A stretch of 64,000 bases of DNA from Nematostella vectensis (Eukaryota > Cnidaria > Anthozoa > Actiniaria > Edwardsiidae): contig NC_064043.1 in the NCBI RefSeq assembly GCF_932526225.1, positions 10,893,821 through 10,957,820 of the forward strand, given 5' to 3'. This document shows positions 22,940 through 34,973 of the stretch, piece by piece; the stretch's first letter is position 1; each line of letters opens with the position of its first letter. The notes beneath the pieces were generated by a model. The model worked only from the letters and a program-made list of their open reading frames with translations. It had not been told where the DNA came from and ran no database searches. The translations under genes and the position numbers were made by a program.

Positions 22940-25900
22940 ATGGTAAGAATTAGCGATGTTATGAGGTTATCTAGAGGGTATCCCTGACTGTCGACTTTCT
23001 TACAGTACGGTTTCATCCACTGCGCTTTGGCCGATCTGGTCATCGGGAAGTTCGGCGAGGAGGCTTGGAAAGATATAATGTAAGTGATTGAATATCCGCG
23101 GCTATACAAAACCAGGTGTGTGCTCCGTGTGGAAGTTTTTGCGTGTTGATGAAGTGCGTGGTTCGTTATTTTTTTTTAGTAAAAAGGCCGGTGTAGAGCT
23201 GGATGGAGGTTCTTACCTCATCCACAAGATCTACGATGACGAAGAGACCCTAAGACTTGTAGGTGCCGCATGCGAGGCAACCGGTAAGGGAAATTATTAT
23301 AATTATATATCAGAAAATGTTAGGACTTCGGGCGCATAGTTATGGGGGATTTGTAATCTGCCATTACTCGGTTACTGTTTATACACAAGAATCCCTACAG
23401 CTTTTAAGACGTCAAGTTAGTGATTGACATTCACAGGATTACAGTTTGCTTTATGAGATTCGTCCGCCGTCTGCTAGGGTTTTTAGACCTCGAGTTTATT
23501 CATACACCAAATAATTAATGTGTCATTTGTTTTACTGGTTGTTTAAATCGCACTCAAACATTTTCGCACTTTTACTATTTTTGAGATGCCCATCAAAAGG
23601 TCAAGCTTGTACTTAAGGTTACTTAATGGTGTATAATACAACTCCTTTGTGTTTTTATAGGTCTGGAATTGGACACGGTATTGGAGGTTTTTGGCGCTCA
23701 TTTTTTCGCATATTGCGAGAAGTCCGGTTACGATCGCATCCTAAAAGTCTTAGGCAGAAATTTGCGTGACTTCTTGTGTAACCTCGATGCACTGCATGAT
23801 CATCTAGCCACTATCTACCCTGGCATGGAGGCGCCTTCTTTCCGCTGCACTGAGACAGATAACGGGACTCTTTTATTGCACTACTACTCTAAGCGCCCAG
23901 GTCTCTCCTATATAGTTATCGGTCTTGTCAAGGCCATTGCCAAGCAGCTACTGGAGACAGAGGTTAACGTGACTATTCACCAGGACATCGACGAGGAGAA
24001 CGATCACGTCACGTTTGCGATCAGGGAAGCAGAAAACAAGCATTCGTCTGGTTCAAAGCTAGGACTGCAGACATTCGCCTCTAGCCATGAGACAGAGAAG
24101 GAGGCAAATAAGAGGTCGAAAGATGCCTCGGTCAAAAGTGAGACACATAAAAAGAGGGAGATGAATCTGTTGTCATTCTGCAAGGCGTTTCCCTTCCATG
24201 TGATGTTCGACCGAAAACTCAACATCAAGCAGGCAGGCCTCTCTCTCACAAGAATCATGACAAAGCAAAAGCTTAACGACACCCTGAAGTTCACGGATCT
24301 TTTCAAAATCTCGCGCCCTCGAATGGAGTTCAGTTTTCAGGCTGTCATATCTCATATTAACACTGTGTTTGTCGTGACTACAAAAGCCGGAGCCGTGCAG
24401 CTTCCGGATAACATCGAGAGTACTGATGCGAGCCTTAGACTGAAGGGGCAGATGCTGTACGTCCCGGATTCGGATTGCTTGCTATTCCTATGCTCCCCAA
24501 GGGTTAAAAACATGGACTCCCTTAGGGAAAAAGGCCTGTACTTCAGCGACATCCCAGTGCACGATGCCACGCGCGATCTGCTGTTTCTCTCCCACGCGAG
24601 GCGCGCGGAACGCGAACTCGTGGAAAAGCTCGAGGAGACCAGTAACAACCTAAAGAAAGTGGAAAGCAAGTTGATCGAGCATAAGAAAAGAACGGATGAT
24701 CTACTGTATTCGATTCTGCCCAAGGAGGTGGCTGCAAAGCTAAGGTTGAACCAGTCGGTCCCAGCAGAGAGTTACAAGACCGTGACTATTCTGTTCAGTG
24801 ATATCGTTGGATTCACGGCGCTCTGTTCCAACGATAAGATCGTGCCGATGGACATAGTGAAAATGCTCAATCGTCTCTACACCTACTTCGACATGCTATC
24901 AGGGATGAACGACGTGTATAAGGTATTTCGTTCAGAAACCATTGATAAAGCGGTAAACCCACCGTTTTCAAAACACTGTCCTTAATACTTAGTTACATAC
25001 TTAGTTACACTTTTGCGATGTTATTGTGACTTCTAAAAGCAGAGCAAGGCGGAGTAAATAATGTTTGCTGATGCTGGTCCTGTTTATAAGTCGCCCTTGA
25101 TTAAAATTTTCCCTAATGATTAACCAAGCGAGGCTTCGCTTGCAATGTCGCCGCAACATGCTAGTGATGGTAAAACAAGCATAGGTTTGCAATGTTGCCG
25201 CAACATGCTGGTGCAGTTTGCATAGACTTGCAATGTTGCCGCAACATGCTGGTGCAGTTTGCATAGACTTGCAATGTTGCCGCAACATGCTGGTAAGTTT
25301 GCATAGACTTGCAATGTTGCCGCAACATGCTGGTAAGTTTGCATAGGCTTGCAATGTTGCCGCAACATGCTGGTGCAGTTTGCATAGGCTTGCAATGTTG
25401 CCGCAACGTTGTAAACAGGCTTCTAGCATACAAAAACTTTACTCGTGTTACCGGTTACTCAGAGATGAGTTTAACCAAGTGTAGTTTCGCATGAATACAC
25501 AACAAAGTTAACATTTCTATTCAAAAAGTGACCTTCTATTCGCTCTAGTTCAGTTGCTGAATTCTGAGTTCTTTTGCATGACTCTTTAGCTCAAATAAGA
25601 AGCGTATTTTTGGGGGTTTATAACCACTCTAAACACTAAGTTATAATTCAGTTATATCAGTTCAGAATTCCACTTATTCAGTACCATACGACTGCCCTAT
25701 GGGCACTCATTATTCTTATTTTATCAACGGGGTCAATTGAATATTTTGAGCCACCATGAAGTCCTTATTCTAATCAGTCTTTTTCGTCTGGCTCGGCCGC
25801 CTCTCAATAAAATGGGCCAAAGGGTTAATACCCTCGACATTATTGATGTTTCCGAGTAATGAGTCGCAAATATTTTTATTGACCCGCGTTATCTGTTATT

Positions 25901-28900
25901 GCGATCGAGCGCGCCGTTATATGTCTTTGATGGCATAACATGGTTTCAAACTTGGTGCGTTAAAAAGCCTGTTGTCACTAGATGAACATGAAAAACATCT
26001 GGAAACCTACCGTGGACTTATTTTCTGTAAGGAACAGTCTAATCTGGCCTAGTTTTCGCCAAAGATATCTCAATAACAAATTGAGATTTTCAAACAGATT
26101 AAAATTAGGAATTTCGGGTCAATTTGTATTTTAAACAAGAGTAGATTATACAGGCGACGCCGCTTCAATAATGCCAAATTACTTTTTGTACCGTATAATT
26201 TGAGTTGTGGTCTCATCTATTTTAGATTAAAGAAAAGAACCGTTTATATACATTATTCTAAGTAGAGTTGTTGAGTGATTTTCATACAGGAAAAAGAACC
26301 AAGACGGTTAAAATGATCGCAGCTGGGATTTAGTAGAGTAAACTTTCAGCCTCTGGGACCCAAGGCAGCTTCATGCCAGAATATGATAAATGAGTTGAAC
26401 TTACATCGCGGGTTAATCAATCGCAAGTTGTTTTTAAAATAAAGAAACCTGAATTTTGCTCTCCCAGAGCTTTTAATACTTTGGATAGTTACACGTTTTG
26501 TCCAGCAGGCTTTGTTTTAGGCGATCCATATGGTTTATGACTCTCTGAGGGAAATTACAGCCATATAAAAATAGGCCCGCACGCAGGGAAATTACAGCCA
26601 TACAAAAATAGGCCCGCACTAATCAAAATGATTAACACGCACACAGAAAACGCAATAGACATTTGTTTTCTTTCGAATAATTTCCTTTCCTATTTCCAAT
26701 TATCACACAATAGCAGAATTGGAAATTATGTCGTATTTCCCCTATGTTTAAACACGGAAGAAAAAAATATCTGGGTTGCCTATTTCTCACTTCAGAAAAG
26801 GTTCGCAATAATTGTTTTAATTGTATACACAGCGTGTATTTCAAATTTAATTGCTTTAGGCAATATTCTTTAACTAGCAAGCGTCTCAAGCTGTTTCTAG
26901 TTACATTAAATTTTCTGAAAAATTAATCAGCTTTCCTTGAGTAAATTTTAGGTTAGAACAATCTAGTCAAAGAAGTTTAACATTTGCAATCATTTTATTG
27001 ATTTCCAACAAATGGGTTATGTTTTTTCTGTGAACACATTCACATGAAAATTTATTTAATGTGGTTTTATGAGTTAAGATATTTATAGAAAACAAATTAA
27101 GCATTTGATTGCTTTTACTCCATATTTTACTATCATCCTGTTCCCAGTCTCTTTAATCTGATACACAAAAAAATGCGAAGGGGAAGGGGGGAGGGTGAAT
27201 AAAAAGGGCAGAGAAAAAAAACACATGCTTTAGGGTCTGGGGCAGGCCACGGATTATTCCGGTTTTTGGAGAGCCCGCGAAAGTAATGGAGTATAAATTG
27301 TAAACCGCATTCCCGACAGAGAGCTAAAAACCCTTACCCTATTCCTTGCAAGTATTTCTCCATTCCAACTCATTATTCAACCTACTATCCTACCAAATCT
27401 ATCTGTTCAAACTTTACTATATGTCGAAAGTACAGTTTGCATGGTTTCTTATCAGGCGCACATCTTGACAAATAAAGTTAACTTCGATTTATAGGATTCT
27501 TGTGTGTTCTTGATGACTCATTTAATACATCCAACAACTATGTATTTTTACAAATCAATCAGTTCACCGCCAATTCAAACATTCAGATAGTTAATTAGGG
27601 CAATAGAAATCACATCTTCATACTTAGCATGTGTTAAGTTGTGCTTATAGGATTTAGGGCACCGGAAGAAAAACATGCATTGTTGTTCCAATTTGGCCAT
27701 GAAATCTAAAAGAACGCCAGTTATGTAGCTTTTCGTCTTAGGCGCTTTTTACTGCACAAACACTTATTATTTGGTCGGCGTCCTTTGACAAAAGCGCCTA
27801 AGCTTTGTCGTGATATATGCTTGCATCAATTCTTTAGCAATTAAAGGATTTGTCTAGTGAGAGTGATGCTTATATCAAACCCAGGCTGAAATTGGTTAGA
27901 CGACATTTAAATGAGACATGCTCATCATAACGAAGGAAAGACTATGAAACATCCAAGGGAAGACTATAAAACATCCAAGGAAAGACTATAAAACATCCAA
28001 GGGAAGACTATAAAACATTCAAGGGAAGACTATAAAACATCCAAAGGAAGACTATAAAACATCCATAAGGGAAGACTATAAAACATCCAAGGGAAGACTA
28101 TAAAACATCCAAGGGAAGACTATAAAACATCCAAGGGAAGACTATAACATTCCTTGCTTATAGCCAACTATCGCCTTTTTTGAGAAAAAAAAAACAACAG
28201 ATATGAGTACAAAATCAGTCTTGTCTTGCAACTGGCGAATAGATATTTCTCATACAAACTTGAAATTCTCATACCTTTTTATACAGTGGAGATCACTGAT
28301 GGAAAGGGGGGGCCTGGTACCATACTCTTGTAGGTGGAGACTATCGGGGACGCATACATGGTGATAGGGGGTGCCACACCCACTCACTAAAGGGTACATT
28401 TTCTTATAGGTGGAGACTATCGGGGACGCATACATGGTGATAGGGGGTGCCACACCCACTCACTAAAGGGTACCTTTTTCTTATAGGTGGAGACTATCGG
28501 GGACGCATACATGGTGGTAGGGGTGCCACACCTACTCACTAAAGGGTACCTTTTTCTTATAGGTGGAGACTATCGGGGACGCATACATGGTGGTAGGGGG
28601 GCTGCCACACCCATGCGAGGACCACGCCGATAGGGTGGCGAGCATGGGTCTCGGGATGATGGAGGCCGCCGATGTGGTCCTCTCTCCAGTCGACAGGGAG
28701 CCGCTCAAGGTGAGAGGGATCCGCAAAAAAATGCGGATGTTCAACCTTTAAATACTGAGGTATTTCAGGCGCGTAGGGGGGTGCGCAGGGTGCGCGCGCA
28801 CCCCCCTCTTGGCGGCAAAAAAGTGGATCATTTCTTATTAAGGTGTCTTTATATACTATGCTTTCTGCATATGATACCTATGACTGCGCATCCCCCTCAG

Positions 28901-30266
28901 CCAATCCTAGGTACGCGCGTGTACTTGACAATCCTGTATCCATGTTTCATACCGTGTACCTGATCCCCTTATCAGATACGTATTGGTATCCATACTGGTC
29001 CAGTAATGGCGGGGGTTGTTGGTAAGAAGATGCCAAGGTACTGTCTGTTCGGCAATACGGTGACACTCGCGAACAAGATGGAGTCGGGCAGCCAGCCGGG
29101 GCGAATCAACATCAGCATTGATACGAAAAGGTAAGAATGCTGATGAGGGAAACGAGGATAAGTAAGGCCTTTTTGCCTTTAGATGACAATATAGGATTCC
29201 TCTAGTCGGGATGAGCGTCAACATTATCCGTTCTACTCCTGTGGCTTTTTACAACTGGCTAGAGACCCAAGATATTGTGGACGATTATAGTGACTTATAA
29301 ATGTGGCTAACGACTTCCACATAGGGTGCGTGCGCTAACCCTTTGCCGCCAAAAAGAGGGGCATTTCTTATTGAAGGATCTTTGCGAATATTATCTTCCA
29401 TATGATACTGCCCCCCTCCACACACACACACACACACGCCCCCCCCCCCCCCCCTTGTGTGATGCCAATGATTTCAAAACTCCCTTCCCTTGTTATATAT
29501 GCCTCCTTCTCCTTGAAATATATGCCTGCCGCTTTGGTTACTTTTTTACACGTGGGTCAACCTGAAAATATTTTAAGAAACCAATCCACAGATGATCCAA
29601 AGAGCCTCGGGGGAGGGACTCTCAAGAAAAGTAGACGGAGTGATCTTCCTATCTTTTAGGTATAAAATTTCGACCAACTGCTATTCCTTAGGGGTGTTAA
29701 TGGTGTTTTTCTTATTCTTAGGGTGAAATATTTTTCGTATAGAGCAATGTCTCATTATTTTCAGGCTTTTGATGAATACAAGTGAGTACGACTTCGAACC
29801 CAATAAAGTTGTAGCCAATCCCTTGGAATGCTTTTTTCTTAAACGAAGTCGTCTCGCTGCATCCCGACGAACTGCGGGGCTCGATATCGCCTCGTCGGTG
29901 GCTCCGAATAGCGTCTGCATGTTTCGCTCACCGCTCGGGTCTCCTTCGGGATCACCGGTCACAAGCCGACGACGCGCGAGCTCCGTAGAACCAGCTTCTC
30001 AATCTCGTCTCGCGGGATCCGCCGAAATGCAATGTGAAAGGCAGCGTCGCACGACGATGCATCGATTTGGTACGAGTAGTAATCGATCCAAAAGGGGACC
30101 CAAGCTCCAATACGCGCCGGATGGTATTGAGATGGATCTGGATGATATGTCTGTAGTCGGGTTGAACGAAGAGAAGATCGTACAAGTCATGAAACTAAAA
30201 GGAAAAGTGGATGATGGGTTGCGTGACTACAATGATAATGAAGATGGCTTTGATGATGAGTCTTGA
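22940..30266 (+). CDS. sGC gene A: alpha-type cyclase with heme-type H-NOX domain
   Basis: Seven coding exons: 22940-22942 (the ATG alone), 23006-23079, 23180-23283, 23661-24922, 28563-28709, 28976-29130 and 29765-30266. All have GT-AG ends, giving 748 residues. Domains: H-NOX about 1-185, with the proximal-heme His at 106 ([15 protein letters not shown]) and Y135-x-S137-x-R139 (HYYSKR); H-NOXA/PAS-like about 225-370; coiled coil about 380-425; class III cyclase about 430-600. The cyclase motifs are alpha-type: LFSDIVGF (metal Asp 441), VETIGDAY (Asp 487), NTVTLANK. The tail of about 165 residues is basic and Ser-rich with RRRAS. Family knowledge: sGC makes cGMP as an alpha/beta dimer; alpha supplies the metal aspartates, beta the heme. 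A keeps the alpha catalytic side and also a heme-competent H-NOX, an unusual mix. It probably needs a beta partner such as C or D. The acceptor of exon 5 lies in a four-copy repeat. Confidence 0.88.
25143..25410 (+). repeat. Minisatellite, unit about 39-41 bases, in an intron of gene A
   Basis: Seven or so copies of CTTGCAATGTTGCCGCAACA followed by TGCTGGT and GTTTGCATAG. Each unit carries arms ATGTTG and CAACAT around CCG, so each can fold into a small hairpin. The open frames on both strands here are artefacts. Confidence 0.9.
26549..26617 (+). repeat. Short two-copy tandem duplication
   Basis: GGGAAATTACAGCCATA, then AAAAATAGGCCCGCAC, occurs twice in a row with one substitution, in intron 4 of gene A. 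Otherwise this 3.6-kb intron is AT-rich without visible coding sequence. Confidence 0.8.
27931..28147 (+). repeat. 22-bp minisatellite, about 10 copies
   Basis: The unit is GGAAGACTATAAAACATCCA plus AG or AA, with one copy two bases longer. It sits in intron 4 of gene A, about 190 bases before the splice-acceptor array. Confidence 0.92.
28329..28610 (+). repeat. Four-copy array of a splice acceptor plus exon start, gene A
   Basis: A unit of 76-77 bases includes TTCTTATAG, the exon start GTGGAGACTATCGGGGACGC, ATACATGGTG and an intron-like piece CACTCACTAAAGGGTAC. Exon-like starts lie at 28334, 28410, 28487 and 28563. Only the last continues into the full cyclase exon. Copies 1 and 2 read [18 protein letters not shown] and then a stop. 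Confidence 0.92.
28767..28900 (+). repeat. Dispersed repeat with GGGTGCGCGCGCACCCC core, copy 1
   Basis: Contains GGGTGCGCGCGCACCCCCCT, GGCGGCAAAAAAG, CATTTCTTATT and GCATATGATAC. A second copy lies at about 29322-29420 (GGGTGCGTGCGC, GCCGCCAAAAAG, CATTTCTTATTGAAGGA, CATATGATAC). The two flank exon 6 of gene A. Similar cores occur near 32525 and 58690. Confidence 0.6.
29322..29420 (+). repeat. Dispersed repeat with GGGTGCG core, copy 2
   Basis: The partner of the copy at 28767, in the next intron of gene A. It is followed by a (CA)n stretch and a C run at 29417-29454. Confidence 0.6.
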
Positions 30267-30690
30267 TATTGTTACTAGTTGCGTGACACGTGACGGCATA
30301 TTCCGTACAATGATAATGGAGATGAGTTTGATAATGAGTCTTGAGATTGTTACTAGTTGTGTGACACGTGAGGGCATATTCCGTACAATGATAATGGAGA
30401 TGAGTTTGATAATGAGTCTTGAGATTGTTACTGGTAGCGTGACGCGTGCCGGCATATTCCATACAATGATAATGGAGATGAGTTTGATAATGAGTCTTGA
30501 GATTGTTACTGGTAGCGTGACACGTGACGGCATATTCCGTACAATGATAATGGAGATGAGTTTGATAATGAGTCTTGAGATTGTTACTGGTAGCGTGACA
30601 CGTGACGGCATATTCAGTACAATGATAATGGGGATGAGTTTTATAATGAGTCTTGAGATTGTTACTGATAGCGTGACACGTGACGGCTTA
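30205..30690 (+). repeat. 78-bp minisatellite derived from the 3' end of gene A
   Basis: The first unit overlaps the last codons and stop of gene A (TACAATGATAATGAAGATGG up to GAGTCTTGA). Five to six more copies follow with a period of 78 bases, for example TTCCGTACAA at 30301 and 30379. Because 78 is a multiple of three, long open frames arise on both strands and are artefacts. Confidence 0.92.
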
Positions 30691-30966
30691 TTACATGTGT
30701 GACTACAATGACAGTGAGTTCGGTGATGGACCATTAAATGTCACGTTACCTGTGGCGTGACGATTACTGCCGTGCGTGACAATAACATCGAAGATGGGCG
30801 AGTTCGAAAAGAAGTCATGAAATGTCTTGTGATAATGTCGTGCGTAACAATGACAATGAGCAAGCTAAAAGGCTGAAATGTCACGTGAATTATGGCGTGA
30901 CCTGTCTTTTTGTATGTTACAACGACTTGCCTTAAAACACGAAAGATAAGGAATATGAGAAGTTCC

Positions 30967-30972
30967 AATAAA
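30967..30972 (+). terminator. Possible polyadenylation signal of gene A
   Basis: AATAAA after the 78-bp repeat block, about 700 bases past the stop of gene A. If used, the 3' UTR would include the whole minisatellite. Confidence 0.3.
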
Positions 30973-31146
30973 TCGTATTTTTATTTTGATGTTTAAAAAG
31001 GAAAGTAGCAAAAAGAACATAAGTAGCAAAAAATAAAAATAAAAACTATTTTTTTTCTATCCATGCATTTGTTATGTTTAAAAACGAATTCAATAAAGCT
31101 TTAAAAAATACTTTCCTGTTAATGCAATATAAGCAGTTGACATGTG

Positions 31147-31690
31147 GTATTGGTTGCTTTGATAATTTTGGTGATGGTATTGATGATTGTGGTAATGGTG
31201 GTGGTGGTGATGATAGAGGGGTAACAAAAGTGTTGGTGATGATGACGGTGATTGTGGTAATGGTGGTGGTGGTGATGATATAGGGGTAACAAAAGTGTTG
31301 GTGATGATGACGGTGATTGTGGTAATGCTGATGAATGTGGTAATAATATAGTGGTGGTGGTAATATCAATGATGATGATTGTGGTGATAATAATTTTGGT
31401 AATAATGGTGGTGGTGGTGGTAATATCAATGATGATGATTGTGGTGATAATAATTTTGGTAATAATGGTGGTGGTGGTGGTAATATCAATGACGATTATT
31501 GTGGTGATGATAATTTTGGTAATAATGGTTGTTGTGGTGATGATGGCGATGATTGTGGTAATAAATGTTGGCTGTGATGATGGTTGTGATTGAAGTAATA
31601 ATGGTGAAGCTGGTAATATTGATGATGGTGTTGATTGTGGAAATGCTGGTGGTAGTGGTGATGATTATGGTAATGATGGTGGTAATGACA
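31147..31690 (+). repeat. GGT/GAT-rich simple repeat
   Basis: Long G/T/A-rich low-complexity DNA made of GGTGGTGGTAATATCAATGA-type and GGTGATGATGACGGTGATTG-type units, several in near-identical tandem copies of about 63-66 bases. A further short stretch lies at 31850-31890, beyond the MITE insertion. Confidence 0.9.
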
Positions 31691-31691
31691 A

Positions 31692-31846
31692 AGCCGTAGC
31701 AGGCTTAGATTTGGGAGGGGGGCACAATACAGAAACCTTAAGAAAATATTGGGGGGCACAGCCACGCCCCTACTGGTCATTTCCTTATAATTTTTGAAAA
31801 TATTGGGGGAACATACTCCCAGTGCCCCAGCTCCTGCTACAGCCCT
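31692..31846 (-). mobile_element. MITE-like element inserted in the simple repeat
   Basis: Ends AGCCGTAGCAGGCT and CCTGCTACAGCCCTG, with an interior AAATATTGGGGGGCAC and CACGCCCCTACTGGTCATTT. It is in inverted orientation relative to 9793-9954. It splits the GGT/GAT-rich tract, so it inserted after that tract had formed. Confidence 0.7.
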
Positions 31847-34800
31847 GAATAATGATGGTCGTGGTGGTGATGATTGTGGTAATAATGGTATATCAAGGGA
31901 GTCATTTTTTATGCTTTGCTTTTTCCACATGACATCAAAGGCAATGACACCAGTGTGTCTGTAGCCAGCGTGGCAAGCGTTCCCGTGGAGTTTCAGCAGG
32001 AATAGAGAGCAAGCGAGGAATATAGCCGCGCAAAAAATGGGGCGACTCCACAGAAACGCTTGCTACGCAGGCTAGTGTCTCTGACAAGGGCTCTTTAGGT
32101 GACTCGACGTTTCCAAACACACCGTGGTTGAAAATAATGAAGTAAAGTGCATAGATATTCTCACTATTCGTTATCTTTTTTAAACAGAAATGCAGGGCAG
32201 TCAGTCTGCGTGAAGGGGGGACTCATTCGGTTATACGGTGAGGGTCGTGCGAGCTGGGGGTGTGCTGCGCAGTCAGAATTAATTTCACACTTTTTGGCGG
32301 TTAAAGGGGCAGTCGCAACGCCAGCGGTATTTTTCAGAAATGCTACCGTCACCAATCCAGCACAGAAAAATGCTACTGGACGCTATCTAAAAGAGGTTTG
32401 ATTGTCTTCTTGTGAGTAATTTCGGCGCGATGCAAAGGGATTTCACAGCTACGTAGTCATTCTGCCGTTTATTTCGCTCTCAAGAAATGACGATTCCACG
32501 GTGTAATTTCACATGCGACGCCCCTTTAAAGTGGGTGCGTGCGCACCCGAGATATGATTTTAAATTCGTGGCTCTAAGAGAATTCCCATCTGGCCAGCTA
32601 CATTAATATATCATTACTTCAAAGGGATATCTTGCTGTTAGAAAAACAGTCCTGGTCACGTCTGTTGAAAAAAGGGCGGTGTGGAGATTAAAAAAAACAG
32701 TCCCCCATAGCTTGTCGATCAACGTGGAAAGCTTTTGCAAATACAAAGAAAGTAAACAAATCACTAGAAGGCAAGGTGACACCAGTAGGGTTTCTGTCGG
32801 CGAACAGAGCAAGCTTTAAAGGTCTCTTGGTAGCTTTTGAAAACGAATGTAGAATACACTTTCACAGTAAATACACTTTAAAACATGGGCGAGGGGAATG
32901 AATGAATAAATAAGACCGGACTCTCATAAAGTGGATAGAAACGGCAGTCTATCTGTACATTATTTAAATCACAACAGAAGATAACCATTCCAGACATATT
33001 TAACAGTACGAAAGACACATTTTTCTTGCTCCAGTATCCCATCGTGCAAGACGATACACGATCTCTTCTTACACTAAAGGTCGCGTTTGTTCAAACGATC
33101 ACATGCTGAGAGGCCCAGTCGCTATTTGGCAGAGCAGACACAATGATCTTACAGAGCTGAGGAGGGCGTTCAGGATAAAGGAAACATTGATCATCTAGGA
33201 AACATGGCTCCCTAGGCATTAGTTTTAAAGGTGACATCAACAGATTCGCATTGATTCTAAGTTTGCTGTGAACTACATGCGCGTAACAGGGAGTACAGCA
33301 CCCTACTCCCACCCCAAATACCACCTCATCTCCCATAGCCCCCCTTACCCGCAGCCAGCACCCCGCCCTTCCTTCATCCACCGACCGCCGAACAGAAGAG
33401 CGCGAGTTTTGCTATGGGTTTGCGGTAGAGCTTACTCCATTAGTGCGAATCATTTGCAAATTATGGTCTTGTCACATACAAGGATATGCAAAAAAGTGGA
33501 TCACGAAATCGATACATGCCAAAACAGAATAAACGTTCCAAGAAACCCACAATCAAAGCATGAATTCATTCTAGATATGCAGATCGTAAAACAAAGCGAT
33601 CATACGCGGACATTACGATAGTAATGCCGCAAAGACAACTCTCCACCAAGCCAGTGCTAATCCTGATATTTGATTTTAAAACATCATCCTCTCATAAAAT
33701 AAAAATATGGCTACAAACCATTGCTTGACAGCGGCTTATCTTAATTCGATCAACGAAGGTTCTCGAGTCCCAATATCCATTTGAAAGCGTCAAGTATGTG
33801 TGAAAGCGCATTAAATCAACTTTGTGCAAGCGCGCTTATAAAGCTGGCTTAGTATTCAAGTCAAATAGTTATGAGATAAAATACGAATAGGAAAATTTTT
33901 CGTGGTAAGCTCTCTTGAATCAATCGACTAGTGCTTACAGATCTCCATTAGGGTTCCGTATAAGTAATCTGTCGTCATAAACAAACGTCGGTAGCAAGTA
34001 AATGTTTGAAAAGGGATGGCAGTTTTAATTGAGCCGCTTTTAATGAAGTCTAACAAATGGACTGCAAATGGCATACAGCCACTAACACTAATTCCTCCTT
34101 TGTTTACAAAAATCTTTGAAAAGGAAAACTTTTATAGCGACACAAATGGAAGACTGTATCCTAAAATATTGTATTCTAATACGATCGGCACATTGGATAT
34201 TGGCGAGAAACAAGGCATTGGAAAGGTTTTCCAGATTGGAGTTGGGGGATTAACGAACATTTTACTATTTCACCACTAATACTTTCTAAGAAAAGCAATC
34301 CATCAATCTTCTAAATATGGCAATGTCGTTATCCTGACTTTTCAAACCTAAACTGAGGTAAAAGGAAAAAAAAACTCATCACTGATTAAAATAAAAAGAC
34401 CCCGTTCTTCATAATCAACAACTAGTTCAACTTTTAATTACCTTTTATTATTTTTATTTTGAAGGGTGAAATTTTATTTGGCACTCACGGTCATTAAAAT
34501 GTTTTTGTAAATAATCAAAACTTGAAATGAAAATAAAATCTTCTGGGTGAAAATATTTTTCTAAAAGCTCTCAGCCTTTTCTGTGGCTCCGGATAAAACG
34601 AATGCATAAAATAAATCTGACTCTCTATGTAAAAAAAAAACGATAATCGAGAACAGGTTGCCTAAAATATCCACTAAAGCATTTACTTTAAGGTTGTATG
34701 TCACTGAGAAAGGGATATCACCAAGCCGAAGTAATATAATCTCATCTGTTATTGGCCTTCCCGTGTCACAAGTCCATTGTGAGCCCAAATAAAATACGGA

Positions 34801-34973
34801 ACTAATCATTAGTATTTACATAATCTCTGTTATGTTGGCTCACCGCTTGCTATCCCGCTCAAGGCAGAGATGTTTGGGGTATGAGTTGATCGCATTCTAG
34901 TAATGTTGAGGACTCTGTGCTTGGATGATACTGGAGTTGAACACCGGGGAACATTATAGGCAAAGAGACCGCA

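Larger units (their letters stand above)
30691..34973. other. Intergenic region between sGC genes A and B
   Basis: It contains simple repeats and the MITE listed separately. From 31.9 to 34.97 kb I see no motif-bearing open frame, RNA gene or clear repeat, except a GTGGGTGCGTGCGCACCC core near 32528. Confidence 0.5.

Noticed and set aside
25001..25433. Cys/His-rich repeat protein on the minus strand
   Set aside because: All of it is a 39-41-base minisatellite within an intron of gene A; no start or splice signals support it.
27931..28147. Regular 22-bp array as a CRISPR-like structure
   Set aside because: The copies are directly adjacent without unique spacers, and the DNA is clearly animal.
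22940..30266. Gene A as an assembly chimera of a beta gene 5' half and an alpha gene 3' half
   Set aside because: The switch from H-NOX to alpha-type cyclase happens inside one uninterrupted 1262-base exon that has both the heme motifs and SDIVGF, so a join in an intron cannot explain it.
30195..30734. Open frames of 163 and 179 codons on both strands
   Set aside because: They come from the 78-bp tandem repeat, whose length is a multiple of three. The + frame starts inside the end of gene A in a different frame.
31046..31930. His/Pro/Ser-rich minus-strand open frames
   Set aside because: They are translations of GGT/GAT simple repeats and a MITE copy, with no coding features.
33091..33621. 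Open frames of 96 and 117 codons between sGC genes A and B
   Set aside because: Both strands are open over the same stretch, composition is not coding-like, and no motif or signal peptide is seen.
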